A stretch of 64,000 nt of DNA. It comes from Lachnospiraceae bacterium MD308. GTDB taxonomy: Bacteria; Bacillota; Clostridia; Lachnospirales; Lachnospiraceae. Position numbers and translations under genes: made by a program. The DNA is taken from assembly GCA_000403475.2 (NCBI GenBank), contig KE159795.1, forward strand, positions 472,561 to 536,560, given 5' to 3'. Each line of letters begins with the position of its first letter. The stretch's first letter is position 1. Shown piece by piece: positions 54,836 through 64,000 of this stretch. Under the pieces are notes generated by a model. The model saw nothing but the letters and a program-made list of their open reading frames with translations, had not been told where the DNA came from and ran no database searches.

Positions 54836-56047
54836 TTACTCATACTGCCAATAGATAACAATCTTGTTAAGCTCCGGATCATCCATATACGTATACTTCA
54901 CCTGCTCTAAATCATACTGCTTAGCAAGCTTTTGAGCCGCCTTGTCTATTAGTCTCCCAAAAATATCACCATGTGCCTCTGTATAGCACTCTGAATCTGC
55001 AAATTTAAATACAGAAGGATTCTCATTTTCAGAAATCGTATATTTCATTTCCTCATATACCATTTCACTATCGTATTCTTCATAATACAGATCATTCATA
55101 ACATAATAATTGTATTCCATACTCGTACACTCCGGAAGCTCAATATCCGCATCCGGCACATGTGTTTTGAATAGCTGATTGTCATCACAGCACATATAAT
55201 CGTAACTTACATAACCATTGGCGATCGCCTCCTGGGAACTTAAGAATACCGGATCCCCCCACGTCGTATCCACATAATAGTAATCCCCTTCGCAAATAAC
55301 CAGATTCCACGCATGGCTTTCACCGCTTCTGACCGTCCCTGTCACATAGGTACAAAAAACCCCCAGCTTTTCCAGAAGATACTGCGTTGCCTTAGAGTAT
55401 CCCGCACACACCGAACGCTTATGTGCAAACACACTGTATATATTCTGATTATCCTCCGCCAAGGCATCGTACTCTACCATATCTACAATATACTCAAACA
55501 CGTAGAGAATCTTATCGTAATCATCATATTCGTCATCTATTCCCGACAGCCACTCTTCTGCCTCTTGTTCAATCTCTGCCTGGCGGGTTTCCTTTTCTTC
55601 TGCTGTACAACTATAAACCGGTTCTAAAACCGTATATTTTTCTTTGCCATCATAGAGTGTTGTCTTGGCAGTCCCGTCACACCAGAATATATCCGGGCTG
55701 TCTTTTAATACACACTCAAAAATCTTATTCGTGCGCTTTGCATCTGAAGAATGTACATAAATCTCTTTAGACAGCTCCCTAACTCCCTGCACAATCTCTT
55801 TATATATCTTTTTTTCCTTTTTTTCAAGCTGTCCATAATAATACTTCTGCTCTACATCTTCTTCCTTTATTTTTATCTCCTGATAAGGAACTTTCGGCGA
55901 AAGACGCTCGACCACTACTTCTTGAAGCTTTTTTCTGTATACTACTGCCCCCACTGCCATCTCTGTCAAAATCACAAACAGCAATATCCAAAAGATTGTC
56001 CAGAGACATCCCCGTTTCTTTTTCTTTTTTTTCTTTACCTGCCCCAT
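54836..56047 (-). CDS. Membrane-anchored transglutaminase-like protein
   Basis: This 403-residue protein has a Lys-rich start (VKKKKKKKRG) and a single TM helix (LWTIFWILLFVILTEMAVGA). An extracellular region follows with a complete transglutaminase triad: Cys in HKRSVCAGYSKATQ (~217), His in SGESHAWNLVICEGD and Asp in YYVDTTWGDPVF. It is probably a cell-surface peptidase or crosslinking enzyme of the Clostridia transglut_core type. It lies downstream of no operon partner and is divergent from the plus-strand gene at 56197. Confidence 0.82.
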   Translation of the reverse strand: MGQVKKKKKKKRGCLWTIFWILLFVILTEMAVGAVVYRKKLQEVVVERLSPKVPYQEIKIKEEDVEQKYYYGQLEKKEKKIYKEIVQGVRELSKEIYVHSSDAKRTNKIFECVLKDSPDIFWCDGTAKTTLYDGKEKYTVLEPVYSCTAEEKETRQAEIEQEAEEWLSGIDDEYDDYDKILYVFEYIVDMVEYDALAEDNQNIYSVFAHKRSVCAGYSKATQYLLEKLGVFCTYVTGTVRSGESHAWNLVICEGDYYYVDTTWGDPVFLSSQEAIANGYVSYDYMCCDDNQLFKTHVPDADIELPECTSMEYNYYVMNDLYYEEYDSEMVYEEMKYTISENENPSVFKFADSECYTEAHGDIFGRLIDKAAQKLAKQYDLEQVKYTYMDDPELNKIVIYWQYE

Positions 56048-56196
56048 AACCGATTCCTTTCGACAAAATATTCCTTTTTATTATAAAGATATACGGCTCA
56101 AATATCAATCAAAAAAAAATTAACTATTTGTATATTCACACCTTTTTTCTCCTGGAATACTTTGATATTGATATAGTCTTTTTCGAGGTTTGCTTT

Positions 56197-57462
56197 ATGC
56201 CTACACCTAATTCTTCCAATACAGACACTCCGGATACGGGACAGCTTCAAATTAACCTTACATCCGAAATCACTTCTGTCCCAATTGCCGACGCAACAAT
56301 TAATATCTCGTATACAGGTGTACCGGACAGTCCTTTAGAGCAGCTTACCACTGACTCCTCCGGCCAGACCGAAACCATCAATCTTGATGCCCCGCCCCTG
56401 GAATACAGTCTGAACCCTGAAAATGAAGTCCAGCCCTACTCCGAATATACCATCGATGTAACTGCTCCTGGGTACGAATCCGTAAGCATCGCCGGCGCAG
56501 AAATATTGCCTACCATCAAAGCTCTACAAAACATCCGCCTTCGCCCTTTAGAAGCCACTGAGCCCTCAGAAGAAGTATTTGTCATCCCTGCACATACATT
56601 ATACGGGACATATCCCCCGAAAATACCAGAAGATGAGATAAAGCCAGTCACGGAAACCGGCGAAATCGTATTAAGCCGCGTGGTAGTTCCCGAATATATC
56701 GTCGTTCACGACGGCAGCCCCAGAGACTCCACCGCCAAAGATTATTACGTAAAATATAAAGACTACATTAAAAATGTAGCCTCCAGCGAAATCTATGCCA
56801 CCTGGCCCGCCAATACCATCCGGGCAAACGTGCTTGCAATCATGTCATTTACATTAAATAGAGTTTATACGGAATGGTACCGGAACAAGGGCTATGATTT
56901 CACCATCACCTCATCCACAGCCTTTGACCACAAATGGATTCCCAACCGCAATATCTACGATACGATATCCGTCATCGTGGATGAACTTTTTTCCAATTAT
57001 CTGTCGCGGCCTAATGTGCGGCAGCCAATCCTTACCCAGTACTGTGACGGAAGACAAGTGCAGTGTCCGAACTGGATGACACAGTGGGGCTCCAAGTCCT
57101 TAGGCGACCAGGGCTACACTCCCATCCAGATTCTCCGCTACTACTACGGCGACAACATGTACATCAACACCGCCGAAGCCATCTCCGGCATCCCCTCCTC
57201 GTGGCCGGGCTACAACCTGACTCAAGGTTCCACCGGCAGCAAAGTCCGGCAGATGCAAGAGCAACTGTCCGTCATCTCCGGCTCCTACCCTGCGATTCCG
57301 AAAATCGCGGCCGACGGTATCTACGGTCCGGCAACTGCGGCAGCAGTAAAAAAATTCCAGTCCGTGTTCGGCCTGCCCGCAACCGGAGTTGTAGATTACC
57401 CCACATGGTACAAAATATCGGAAATCTATGTAGGTGTCTCAAGAATCGCGGAGCTGACCTGA
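56197..57462 (+). CDS. Peptidoglycan-binding protein, spore-cortex/SpoIID-like
   Basis: This 421-residue protein has three parts. The N-terminus is a carboxypeptidase-regulatory-like beta domain (LQINLTSEITSVPIADATIN). The middle (~190-330) resembles SpoIID/LytB-type domains (ANTIRANVLAIMSFTLNRVY, then DHKWIPNRNIYDTI). The C-terminal ~70 residues are a PG_binding_1 domain (GSTGSKVRQMQEQLSVIS, then DGIYGPATAAAVKKFQSVFG). No signal peptide is seen, which suits a forespore or mother-cell product. The start at 56197 has GAGG upstream. The organism may therefore form spores. Confidence 0.75.
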   Translation: MPTPNSSNTDTPDTGQLQINLTSEITSVPIADATINISYTGVPDSPLEQLTTDSSGQTETINLDAPPLEYSLNPENEVQPYSEYTIDVTAPGYESVSIAGAEILPTIKALQNIRLRPLEATEPSEEVFVIPAHTLYGTYPPKIPEDEIKPVTETGEIVLSRVVVPEYIVVHDGSPRDSTAKDYYVKYKDYIKNVASSEIYATWPANTIRANVLAIMSFTLNRVYTEWYRNKGYDFTITSSTAFDHKWIPNRNIYDTISVIVDELFSNYLSRPNVRQPILTQYCDGRQVQCPNWMTQWGSKSLGDQGYTPIQILRYYYGDNMYINTAEAISGIPSSWPGYNLTQGSTGSKVRQMQEQLSVISGSYPAIPKIAADGIYGPATAAAVKKFQSVFGLPATGVVDYPTWYKISEIYVGVSRIAELT

Positions 57463-57505
57463 CACAGCAGTCATCCTTCATCCGGCAATTTCAGCCTGTA
57501 CAGAC

Positions 57506-57552
57506 AAAAACCCCTGAACCAAGCCCTTTTACAAGGCAAGTCAGGGGTTTTT
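57506..57552. terminator. Bidirectional terminator
   Basis: AAAAACCCCTGA (57506-57517) pairs perfectly with TCAGGGGTTTTT (57541-57552). The loop contains a smaller CCTTTTACAAGG hairpin. It serves the plus-strand gene at 56197 and the minus-strand SMC operon that ends at 57604. Confidence 0.85.
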
Positions 57553-57603
57553 CCTTATGGAAAGCTTATGACATGCTTTTTTCAAAACCGGCCGAGACCT
57601 GAC

Positions 57604-60600
57604 CTAAAATACCAATTCCTGCTGCTCAATCACTTCAATCTGCGACACTACCATCGTATCTGGCTCATCGCCCCGCATATGGTCTGCCCGCAGATATTGC
57701 ATGCCGCCCCTTAAGCTTGCCGCAATCAGGTTCAGCACGTAGATATTGTCAAACCGGTTGTAGATAGATTCGCCGCCAAGTCCGGTCAGGCAGATCATCT
57801 GGGTATTGGTCTTTTCTGCCACATCCATAAGTGGCTTGAGAAGATGGGACGCATTGGTCTGGGCAAACGGATTGTCCATGATCAAAACCTTCCCTTCATT
57901 CCTGTCCGCGAAAATGTCTGTATCATCTTTCCGCATATAATAAAGCAGGCTTGACAAAATGACGAACGCCGACAAAAATCCTTCTCCGCCGGAGTTTCTC
58001 GCCACCTCCGCCCAAGTAATTGGGTATTCTCTCTGCTCCTCAATCTTATATAGCCGTATCTGAACGTTTCCGATACCGATGACCGTATCGTACAAGTTCT
58101 TTGTAGTTATCTGGATGCCGAAATATTCCTGGGCATTTTCATTCTTCTCAAACAGCTCCAGGCCCTTCTGGGTCACCTTGTCAATCATATCCTGGAGACG
58201 AATCCGATACAGATTCTCATTCTCCTCCCACTCCGGAAGAAGAATCTTTAACATCTTCACCGGACGGTTTCGAATGGTTATCGTAGAATTGCAGTCAATC
58301 TTGCCCAGATTCCGGTGAACCTCCTTTACATAGTCCTCAAAAAGCCCCGCGATATTATTTTTCTCCTGCTCCACCAGCGACACGTCCACCTTAAGCTTCT
58401 CCATCAGACTGTCGTAAGACTGTATAGTAGTAGATAGCTGCAAAAGCACCTGCGAGGCATCGTCGGTAAGCTCCAGCATGGCCTCCAACGGCTTCTTGTA
58501 GAAGTCCTCCTGAAAATCTTCCAGCCGCACAATGCGGTTGAGCACATGAGCAAGATGTTCCTTTTCCTCCTGGCGTTTTCTCATGCTCTGGTTGAAATCC
58601 CTGATGAGCATCCCCTTAAATTCACGCAGCTTCCTCCCGTCCATGGCCGCGAAATCCTGCTCCCATTCCACCTCTAAGACTACCTTAAAATCATTGTACT
58701 CCGAAAGCGCCGTCAGGTTTTCATCATAGCTTTTCAACCGTTCCTTATAGCCCTCTTGCTGGCGGTGAAGCTCTTTTTTCTCATAAGCCAGCTTATTTTT
58801 TCTGGCTGCAAAATCAAGATTCTGAATCTTATCCTCCGGAAGCGGCGCCTCCTGCCCGCACTCCTCTAACATCTCCTTTTTGCGGTCTTCCCTTCTCTGA
58901 ATGATCAGTGCAATCTTTTTGTCCTCCTCATTCCAGAGCCGCTGTTTCTGTGTTATCTTTTCCCGACGTTCTTCAAGCATGGCCTCTTGATGCTGCTCCT
59001 CCTTGCGGCTGTAGGAAACGCCTTTCCACTCATCCGCCCGAAGGCCGTATTTTCCTCCAAGCCTCTTAAGCTCCTCGGATGCATTCTGGCAGCGCTTTGC
59101 AGTCTTTCTCTCCTGCTCTTCCAACTCCTGAAGCTCCTGGGACATGCTCATGGTGATAGCGGCATACCTTGCCTCCAGCTCCCGGATATCCGCAGCGTCA
59201 ATGTCCGCGGTCTCCATATACGCATCATGAATATCTCCCGGCTCTTTCGCCTCTTCCCCCGCGTCTCCAAGAAACCTCGCCCAGATATCTGCATTGCCGC
59301 TCTCAAGTATCTTTGGCTTGGCTGCTCCCTTTGGAATGCTCTGATACCGCTCGTATTTACGGATATTTTCCCAAAGTTTCTCCTGTTCCCTCGCAAGGCT
59401 GTCCTTTCTGGCCTCTTTCGTCCTCTGCTCGTCTTGAAGCTTTTGTTCCTGGTTCCTGGCAAGCTTCTGCCGCTCCTCAAGCTTATCCTTTTCGCGTCGG
59501 CACTTCTCAAGCTCCCGCCTGCTGGTCTCATAGGCTTCATAGTCCCGGTAAAGTCTCTGGAAATCCTCAAGCCGCCTTTTCTGACGTTCAATCTCTTTTT
59601 CCGCTTTTCGGATATCCTGCTCCCGCTTTTCGGTCTCCTCCCTGAGCTTCGACAAGGCAGCCGATGTCTTTCTTAAGCTTTCCTCCAGCGCCGCAATCTC
59701 TTCCTCCAACTTTTCGATAGACTTTTCATTCTGCTCCCAGTTAAGCTTGTCTACCCGTTGGTTTCGAAGCTGCTCCTGGCGTTCAAAGTATTCTTTATAT
59801 TCTGTCCGGCGGACAGCAAGCACTTCTCGTTTCTTCTGAATCTGCCGCTCCTTCTCCTGCACAAGAAGTCCCAGTTTTTCCTCGTCCAAAAGATTCTCAT
59901 TAAAATACACATAGAAGCTGACACCGGGAAATACCTGAACCCCACCGCCGTCTGCTTCCCTGCTCTCCTCAAGAGTTTCCCTCAAGACGATAGGAATCGG
60001 CGTAGACGTATACAGCTCAGTGCCGCTGGCAGATAATTTACTAAGCTCCTGCTCGGATAAGATCAGGGCGTAGGGAAGAAACGGGTTGCTCCTTACCAAC
60101 TCCTGATTTTTACGTTCCGGATAGCCGTTCTTCTTAAGCCACTCCATGCCGTACACCACATGGATTCCCAGATTTTCAAATCCGGTCTTGACCTCCTCGG
60201 AAAGCTCCAACACTTTTCCCTGAGTCAAACGCTGATATTCTTTCTGGAGAGCGTCCTCCTCTTTTTCAAGATTCCTCCTGACGCTGTCAATCTCCAAAAG
60301 CTTTCTCTCCGACACGCGCAGAATCTCGCCCCGCTCAAACATCAGGGAATCCTCGAGATTCAGATACCGCAAGATCACTCGCCGTTCCTCAAGCTCCTTT
60401 TCATAATCTTCTCTCAATTTTTTCTGCTGGGAAAGCCCGGCGCTTTTTTTAATCTTCTCTGTGCGCATATCCTCAAGGCTGCGCTCCATGCTCTTCTTTT
60501 TCTCTCGTTCCTGCTCCTGCTGCCTTCTCATGCCGAGACGCCGTCTCGTCTCCTCACTAAGCGCCTTTTCGTAGGCCGCCTTCTTGATGTCTAACATCCC

Positions 60601-62127
60601 GGGCTCATACTCTCCAAGGATATTGCGCGCTAACTCCTCCTCATAGCGCTGGTTAAACTCTTCCTCACGCTCATCGTAAAAATATGTCCTGCTCTTTAAG
60701 GCTCCCTCCCTTGAAGCATTCTCGTAGAGCTTCTGTCCAAGGTCGGTAAGCTTTATCCGCTCACGGACAATCTCCTCCAAAATCCTGCGGCAGTCCTTCT
60801 CATTCTGCCCGCACTCCTCCTTGTTCCTCTTCAGCAAAGCTTCATACCAGCGCCGCAAAGTATAGCCGAGATAATTCCTCTCCGGCCCCAGGTCTTCTTC
60901 CTTTTTCCTGACTACCTGCAGTCTCTGGCGGATATATTCAAGCTCGCTCTCCTCTTCCTTAAGAGCTATTTCCTGCTTCGCACACAGGAGAAGGTTAAGC
61001 GTCCGCTCAATCCTTTCCGCCTCGTGCTCTAAACCCTCTTTCTCACTGTCGAGCATGTCCCTGTTGCTGATATGGAAGCGACACTCTTTATCAAGTCTGT
61101 GTATCTCGCTTGACAGTCTTTCGTACTCCACCCGCTCCATCGAAACTAAGACTTCCTCCTCCTGCTCCCGCGTCTTATCAAGCTCCTCCTGCGTCACTTC
61201 GTGGAGGCTGTTTAACTGCGCGATAAAACAGGCCACAAGGTTCTCCTGTGCCCGCTTTTTTTCCTCTGCCTCCTGATACTCCCCGGCCTGCTCCTGGATA
61301 CTGACCGCTTCCCCTTTAAACTTCTGGATTGTATCGTACCGCTTGATACTGGATTTATTCTCCTTATACTGGCCCACATATTTTTCCAGCGTGTCCTGAA
61401 ATTCCTTCATGCGGTTCTTCTCTTTGTTGAGCTTGCTCTCCACCGCGTCAAGAAACCATTTCTCCACAAGTCCCTTTTCATCCCGGCAGTCGGAAAACAG
61501 CTCAGACAGGCCGGATTCCTTGAGATTCACCTTTTTAATGATAGTCTCCCACTCCTTGTAGTGAATCTGGTACTCCATTAACTTGTCAAAATACTGCCTG
61601 GACTGGGCCGCATTCGTCATGTCGTAACAGAAAAACTTCTTCGAGCGGTCTTTTTTATAGCCCTCGAAGAGCTGCCTGCAGTCGGAGAAATTTTTCAAGG
61701 TCATCTCCTTTTTATCTTTCTTCACCACCGGCAGGTGATGGATGTCTTCCTCACAGGGGCCGTTATACTCGCAGATGAGATTCACCATCTCCAGATTCTC
61801 GTTATTCCCCTCCGAAGTATCCTGGCTCCTTCTGACCATCATCCCGGTGAGCACATAGCCCGCCTGATTGTCTAACGCCCATTCCACCAGCACAAAAGAC
61901 GGCTTATTTGTAGTAAAATAGCTCTCGAAGGGACGATCCTTCGTATCCCGGTATCGCTTATGCACAAAAGGCGCCGTCATCATCTGCACCAGCACCGACT
62001 TCCCGCCGCCGTTCCTCAGAGACAAAAGGGTGCTCTCCCCGTTCATATGAAAGCACTCGTCACTGATGCGGATTGCATTATTATTGTAACCGATATTGAT
62101 CAGCCGCACTGTCTGTATCTTACTCAT
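57604..62127 (-). CDS. SMC-like ATPase of a Wadjet/MukBEF-type system (JetC-like)
   Basis: This 1507-residue protein has ATPase halves at both ends and very long coiled coils between (~270-1230). The Walker A is STLLSLRNGGGKSVLVQMM. Near the C-terminus are the signature ARNSGGEGFLSAFVILSSLL and Walker B KVLIMDNPFAQTNASHLL. Asn replaces the usual catalytic Glu after the Walker B Asp; related MukB-like families also show DNPF. The start at 62127 overlaps the JetB-like stop by 8 bp. It likely forms an SMC complex acting on plasmid or phage DNA. No JetD gene follows. Confidence 0.82.
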   Translation of the reverse strand: MSKIQTVRLINIGYNNNAIRISDECFHMNGESTLLSLRNGGGKSVLVQMMTAPFVHKRYRDTKDRPFESYFTTNKPSFVLVEWALDNQAGYVLTGMMVRRSQDTSEGNNENLEMVNLICEYNGPCEEDIHHLPVVKKDKKEMTLKNFSDCRQLFEGYKKDRSKKFFCYDMTNAAQSRQYFDKLMEYQIHYKEWETIIKKVNLKESGLSELFSDCRDEKGLVEKWFLDAVESKLNKEKNRMKEFQDTLEKYVGQYKENKSSIKRYDTIQKFKGEAVSIQEQAGEYQEAEEKKRAQENLVACFIAQLNSLHEVTQEELDKTREQEEEVLVSMERVEYERLSSEIHRLDKECRFHISNRDMLDSEKEGLEHEAERIERTLNLLLCAKQEIALKEEESELEYIRQRLQVVRKKEEDLGPERNYLGYTLRRWYEALLKRNKEECGQNEKDCRRILEEIVRERIKLTDLGQKLYENASREGALKSRTYFYDEREEEFNQRYEEELARNILGEYEPGMLDIKKAAYEKALSEETRRRLGMRRQQEQEREKKKSMERSLEDMRTEKIKKSAGLSQQKKLREDYEKELEERRVILRYLNLEDSLMFERGEILRVSERKLLEIDSVRRNLEKEEDALQKEYQRLTQGKVLELSEEVKTGFENLGIHVVYGMEWLKKNGYPERKNQELVRSNPFLPYALILSEQELSKLSASGTELYTSTPIPIVLRETLEESREADGGGVQVFPGVSFYVYFNENLLDEEKLGLLVQEKERQIQKKREVLAVRRTEYKEYFERQEQLRNQRVDKLNWEQNEKSIEKLEEEIAALEESLRKTSAALSKLREETEKREQDIRKAEKEIERQKRRLEDFQRLYRDYEAYETSRRELEKCRREKDKLEERQKLARNQEQKLQDEQRTKEARKDSLAREQEKLWENIRKYERYQSIPKGAAKPKILESGNADIWARFLGDAGEEAKEPGDIHDAYMETADIDAADIRELEARYAAITMSMSQELQELEEQERKTAKRCQNASEELKRLGGKYGLRADEWKGVSYSRKEEQHQEAMLEERREKITQKQRLWNEEDKKIALIIQRREDRKKEMLEECGQEAPLPEDKIQNLDFAARKNKLAYEKKELHRQQEGYKERLKSYDENLTALSEYNDFKVVLEVEWEQDFAAMDGRKLREFKGMLIRDFNQSMRKRQEEKEHLAHVLNRIVRLEDFQEDFYKKPLEAMLELTDDASQVLLQLSTTIQSYDSLMEKLKVDVSLVEQEKNNIAGLFEDYVKEVHRNLGKIDCNSTITIRNRPVKMLKILLPEWEENENLYRIRLQDMIDKVTQKGLELFEKNENAQEYFGIQITTKNLYDTVIGIGNVQIRLYKIEEQREYPITWAEVARNSGGEGFLSAFVILSSLLYYMRKDDTDIFADRNEGKVLIMDNPFAQTNASHLLKPLMDVAEKTNTQMICLTGLGGESIYNRFDNIYVLNLIAASLRGGMQYLRADHMRGDEPDTMVVSQIEVIEQQELVF

Positions 62128-62836
62128 TTTCCGCCACCCCCAGTACACGCAGCACTCTCTGGTAATTATTCTGGTTCAAAAGATTCCAGTCCATGAAGCT
62201 GTCCAGCTTCCGCGTCGTCTTTATCATCTCATCCTGCTCCACGTATTCAATCAACCCCTGCTTTTGCAAAAACAAAAGAATATGGTGAAGGAATCCTTCC
62301 TTCGTTGTCTTGGCCCGGGACCCCTTCTCATCCGACTTTAGCGCCTCGTACGCCTCGTACATGTTTGAAAATGCGATTCCCGCCCGCTCTTCTTCCTCCT
62401 CGCCCAGATTTTCCGCCCCTTCTTTAAGATGGCCGGAGACAAGGTTCTGCAGCTCGCCTACCCGGATATATTCCCGTGCCTTGCTGCTGCTCCCCTGCCC
62501 ATCGAAAAATTCCACCAGGAGAGTTAGAATCACAAACTGGGAGAGATAGTAATCCTTGTCCGTGGCCCCCGACCTGCAGAGCGCCGATTTTAACTGTGCC
62601 TTTGAAAATCCAAGAAAATTATTCTCCTCCTTCGGGATCAGGTAAATCACATTGCCGTACCGCTCGATGGTACTGCCCGCAATCTCCCCCTGGGATTTCA
62701 CCAGATTCTGAACTTCCTCTTCTTCCGTGTATGCTTTATAAAGAAGCATCTCTTCCTCCTCCCGGAGCTCGTGGTTTTCCAGGAGATAATAAAAGATCTC
62801 CTGGCTCGCCTTTATATCATCCAATTCGTAAGCCAT
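62120..62836 (-). CDS. MukE/JetB-like accessory subunit (DUF6063-type)
   Basis: This 238-residue winged-helix-type protein fits the accessory (KITE-like) subunit of MukBEF/Wadjet complexes: IKASQEIFYYLLENHELREE near the start, VIYLIPKEENNFLGFS and LSQFVILTLLVEFF, and a C-terminal TTKEGFLHHILLFLQKQGLI with EQDEMIKTTRKLD. It overlaps the SMC gene and starts 5 bp after the JetA-like stop, so the three are stoichiometric. AAAGGAAT precedes the ATG. Confidence 0.75.
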   Translation of the reverse strand: MAYELDDIKASQEIFYYLLENHELREEEEMLLYKAYTEEEEVQNLVKSQGEIAGSTIERYGNVIYLIPKEENNFLGFSKAQLKSALCRSGATDKDYYLSQFVILTLLVEFFDGQGSSSKAREYIRVGELQNLVSGHLKEGAENLGEEEEERAGIAFSNMYEAYEALKSDEKGSRAKTTKEGFLHHILLFLQKQGLIEYVEQDEMIKTTRKLDSFMDWNLLNQNNYQRVLRVLGVAENE

Positions 62837-62841
62837 ACGCC

Positions 62842-64000
62842 TTATTCCTTTCGTTTCACCCGCACCGACACATTTGAACAGCGGATGCTCTTCCTGATTC
62901 CGTCCTCATTCAAAATACCGTCAAAGGACACTGTACTGCCGTCCTCAATACGGTTAACCTCTATCCTCTTGATATCGCTGTTCTCCGGATATTCCTCCAC
63001 CAGATAGAGAAGCATCTCATTGAGCTGAAACTCTCCCGGCCGATCCTGGATATATTCGCTGCGTTCCCTTTTCAGCGCCTCAATATCAATCTCCCGGTTC
63101 TTAATCAACTCCACCATAATCTCTTTGAAAATCTCCACAGTGGGAATAAGCTGCTCCTTGTCTTCCCCGGCTCTCTCCAGACGGGTACTGAGTTCCTTAA
63201 GGGTAAGCTCTCCCCTGCCCTTCGTCTCCCTGAGAAGAAAACCAAGGCTCTTTTCATAGCGCTTAAGCTTCTTCCTCCGACGTTTTTCCTGATCAAGCTG
63301 CCATTCCTCCTCATCAAAGTCAAGGGCCTCCTGAGTGTCCTCCTCCCGCTTCTTCTTCACCGGGCGCTGGAGCTGAAACGCCTTATTTAGATTATAGGTC
63401 TTATCCACTTCCCGCCCGAAAAGCGGCCTTAGAAAATAATCCAGCCGCTCAAGAGCTTCGGGATTCTCAAGCACCTTGTCATAAAGCTCTGCCCGCAGGG
63501 AAAAACGCTTGATAAAAGACATCTGTATCAGCTCCTCAAGCTCCTTCGTATACAGCGCCTTCAGGTCAAAATGGCTCCCCAGTATCTTCTGGTGCTCATC
63601 GATCGTGCGATTTAAGTATGATTCAATCTCCCTAAGATAGTTAAGCTTCTCCTCATCCTTGGCATCTAAGCGCTTTACGTCAATATTCTCCTGCTCAAGC
63701 TCTTTTACCCGGCTTTTCACCCGTTCTCTGTAATTCTGGAATTTCTCCTTTGTCTCATCGATTGTCTGCAAATTCTCTTTGAGGATATCCCCGTAGTCCT
63801 TCACCGAGTAATTCAGCGCATTGCGCCTGATCTTCCCCATAGCCTCCTGAATCTTCTGAAGCTGGATACGCAAAAGATTGAACACATTTTTAATCTCATC
63901 CACTGCTTTATCATAGCTCTGCTTCTCCAGATGCATCTGAAAGATCATCTCATGGATGGTAAGCTTCATATTATTCTCAATCTCAAGAGTCGCCAACATC
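62842..64000 (-). CDS. JetA/MukF-like kleisin subunit, 5' end beyond window
   Basis: At least 385 residues are visible; the start lies past the right edge. The visible part is helical and highly charged, with a coiled-coil middle (ENLQTIDETKEKFQNYRERV) and a basic linker (KKREEDTQEALDFDEEEWQL). A C-terminal winged-helix-like end follows (FQLNEMLLYLVEEYPENSDI). It is the first visible gene of the JetA-JetB-JetC order and matches the kleisin subunit that bridges SMC heads. Confidence 0.7.
   Translation of the reverse strand, partial: MLATLEIENNMKLTIHEMIFQMHLEKQSYDKAVDEIKNVFNLLRIQLQKIQEAMGKIRRNALNYSVKDYGDILKENLQTIDETKEKFQNYRERVKSRVKELEQENIDVKRLDAKDEEKLNYLREIESYLNRTIDEHQKILGSHFDLKALYTKELEELIQMSFIKRFSLRAELYDKVLENPEALERLDYFLRPLFGREVDKTYNLNKAFQLQRPVKKKREEDTQEALDFDEEEWQLDQEKRRRKKLKRYEKSLGFLLRETKGRGELTLKELSTRLERAGEDKEQLIPTVEIFKEIMVELIKNREIDIEALKRERSEYIQDRPGEFQLNEMLLYLVEEYPENSDIKRIEVNRIEDGSTVSFDGILNEDGIRKSIRCSNVSVRVKRKE

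Noticed and set aside
59148-60036. Several open frames opposite the coiled-coil part of the SMC gene
   Set aside because: They are Leu/Phe/Arg-rich mirror frames of Glu/Lys-rich coiled coil with no starts or homology.
1-64000. CRISPR array
   Set aside because: No regularly spaced identical repeats with unique spacers were seen; the grd hairpin repeats are irregular and palindromic in the wrong way.

Overview
The window looks like a chromosome segment from an anaerobic, gut-type Clostridia bacterium, most likely Lachnospiraceae. The grounds are a complete selenocysteine-dependent glycine reductase operon, a DUF5716/DUF5717 gene pair, Firmicutes-style ribosome binding sites and a ThrE-type split exporter. 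Nearly everything after position 5.4 kb is on the minus strand.

Region 1 (1-5.4 kb) is the end of a mobilizable or conjugative element. It holds a hairpin that may be an oriT, a TTRAP-like gene, a DUF3847 gene, a RepA-N type initiator and a small Cys-rich gene. An intact IS21-family element (istA/istB) sits exactly on the start codon of that small gene. A divergent HTH regulator follows.

Region 2 (5.4-19.3 kb) is an AT-rich defence and decay island. It contains a 1201-residue protein with a C-terminal PD-(D/E)XK nuclease signature, a RhuM-Fic protein flanked by two copies of a promoter/LMW-phosphatase remnant, and an ABC three-component (ABC-3C) conflict operon in which two of three genes carry a lesion. 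It also contains broken vsr, P-loop ATPase, RelE/ParE toxin, flavodoxin, membrane-protein and tyrosine-integrase genes, and ends near a tRNA-Leu with anticodon AAG.

Region 3 (19.5-30 kb) is core genome: a GH13-like pseudoenzyme, an orphan sugar-binding lipoprotein, a UvrD-type helicase, gltX, a degenerate sirtuin, a split ThrE-type exporter and an LRR_5 membrane-anchored protein.

Region 4 (30-40.2 kb) is the glycine reductase locus: Na+/alanine-glycine symporter, glycine riboswitch, grdX-grdE-grdB-trxB-trxA-grdA-grdC-grdD. It takes up glycine and reduces it to acetyl phosphate with electrons from thioredoxin. grdA and grdB each contain an in-frame UGA read as selenocysteine. The trxB-trxA-grdA block is bracketed by two related clusters of covarying hairpins, and a terminator-like hairpin follows grdA.

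Region 5 (40.4-57.5 kb) holds an operon of DUF5717, DUF5716 (actin/Hsp70-like), a TPR protein, purF and purB. It also holds a HisC/CobD-like aminotransferase, a cupin, carAB behind a probable attenuator, a membrane transglutaminase and a peptidoglycan-binding protein.

Region 6 (57.6-64 kb) is a Wadjet/MukBEF-like SMC operon (JetA-, JetB- and JetC-like). No JetD nuclease lies downstream, and the operon runs off the right edge.
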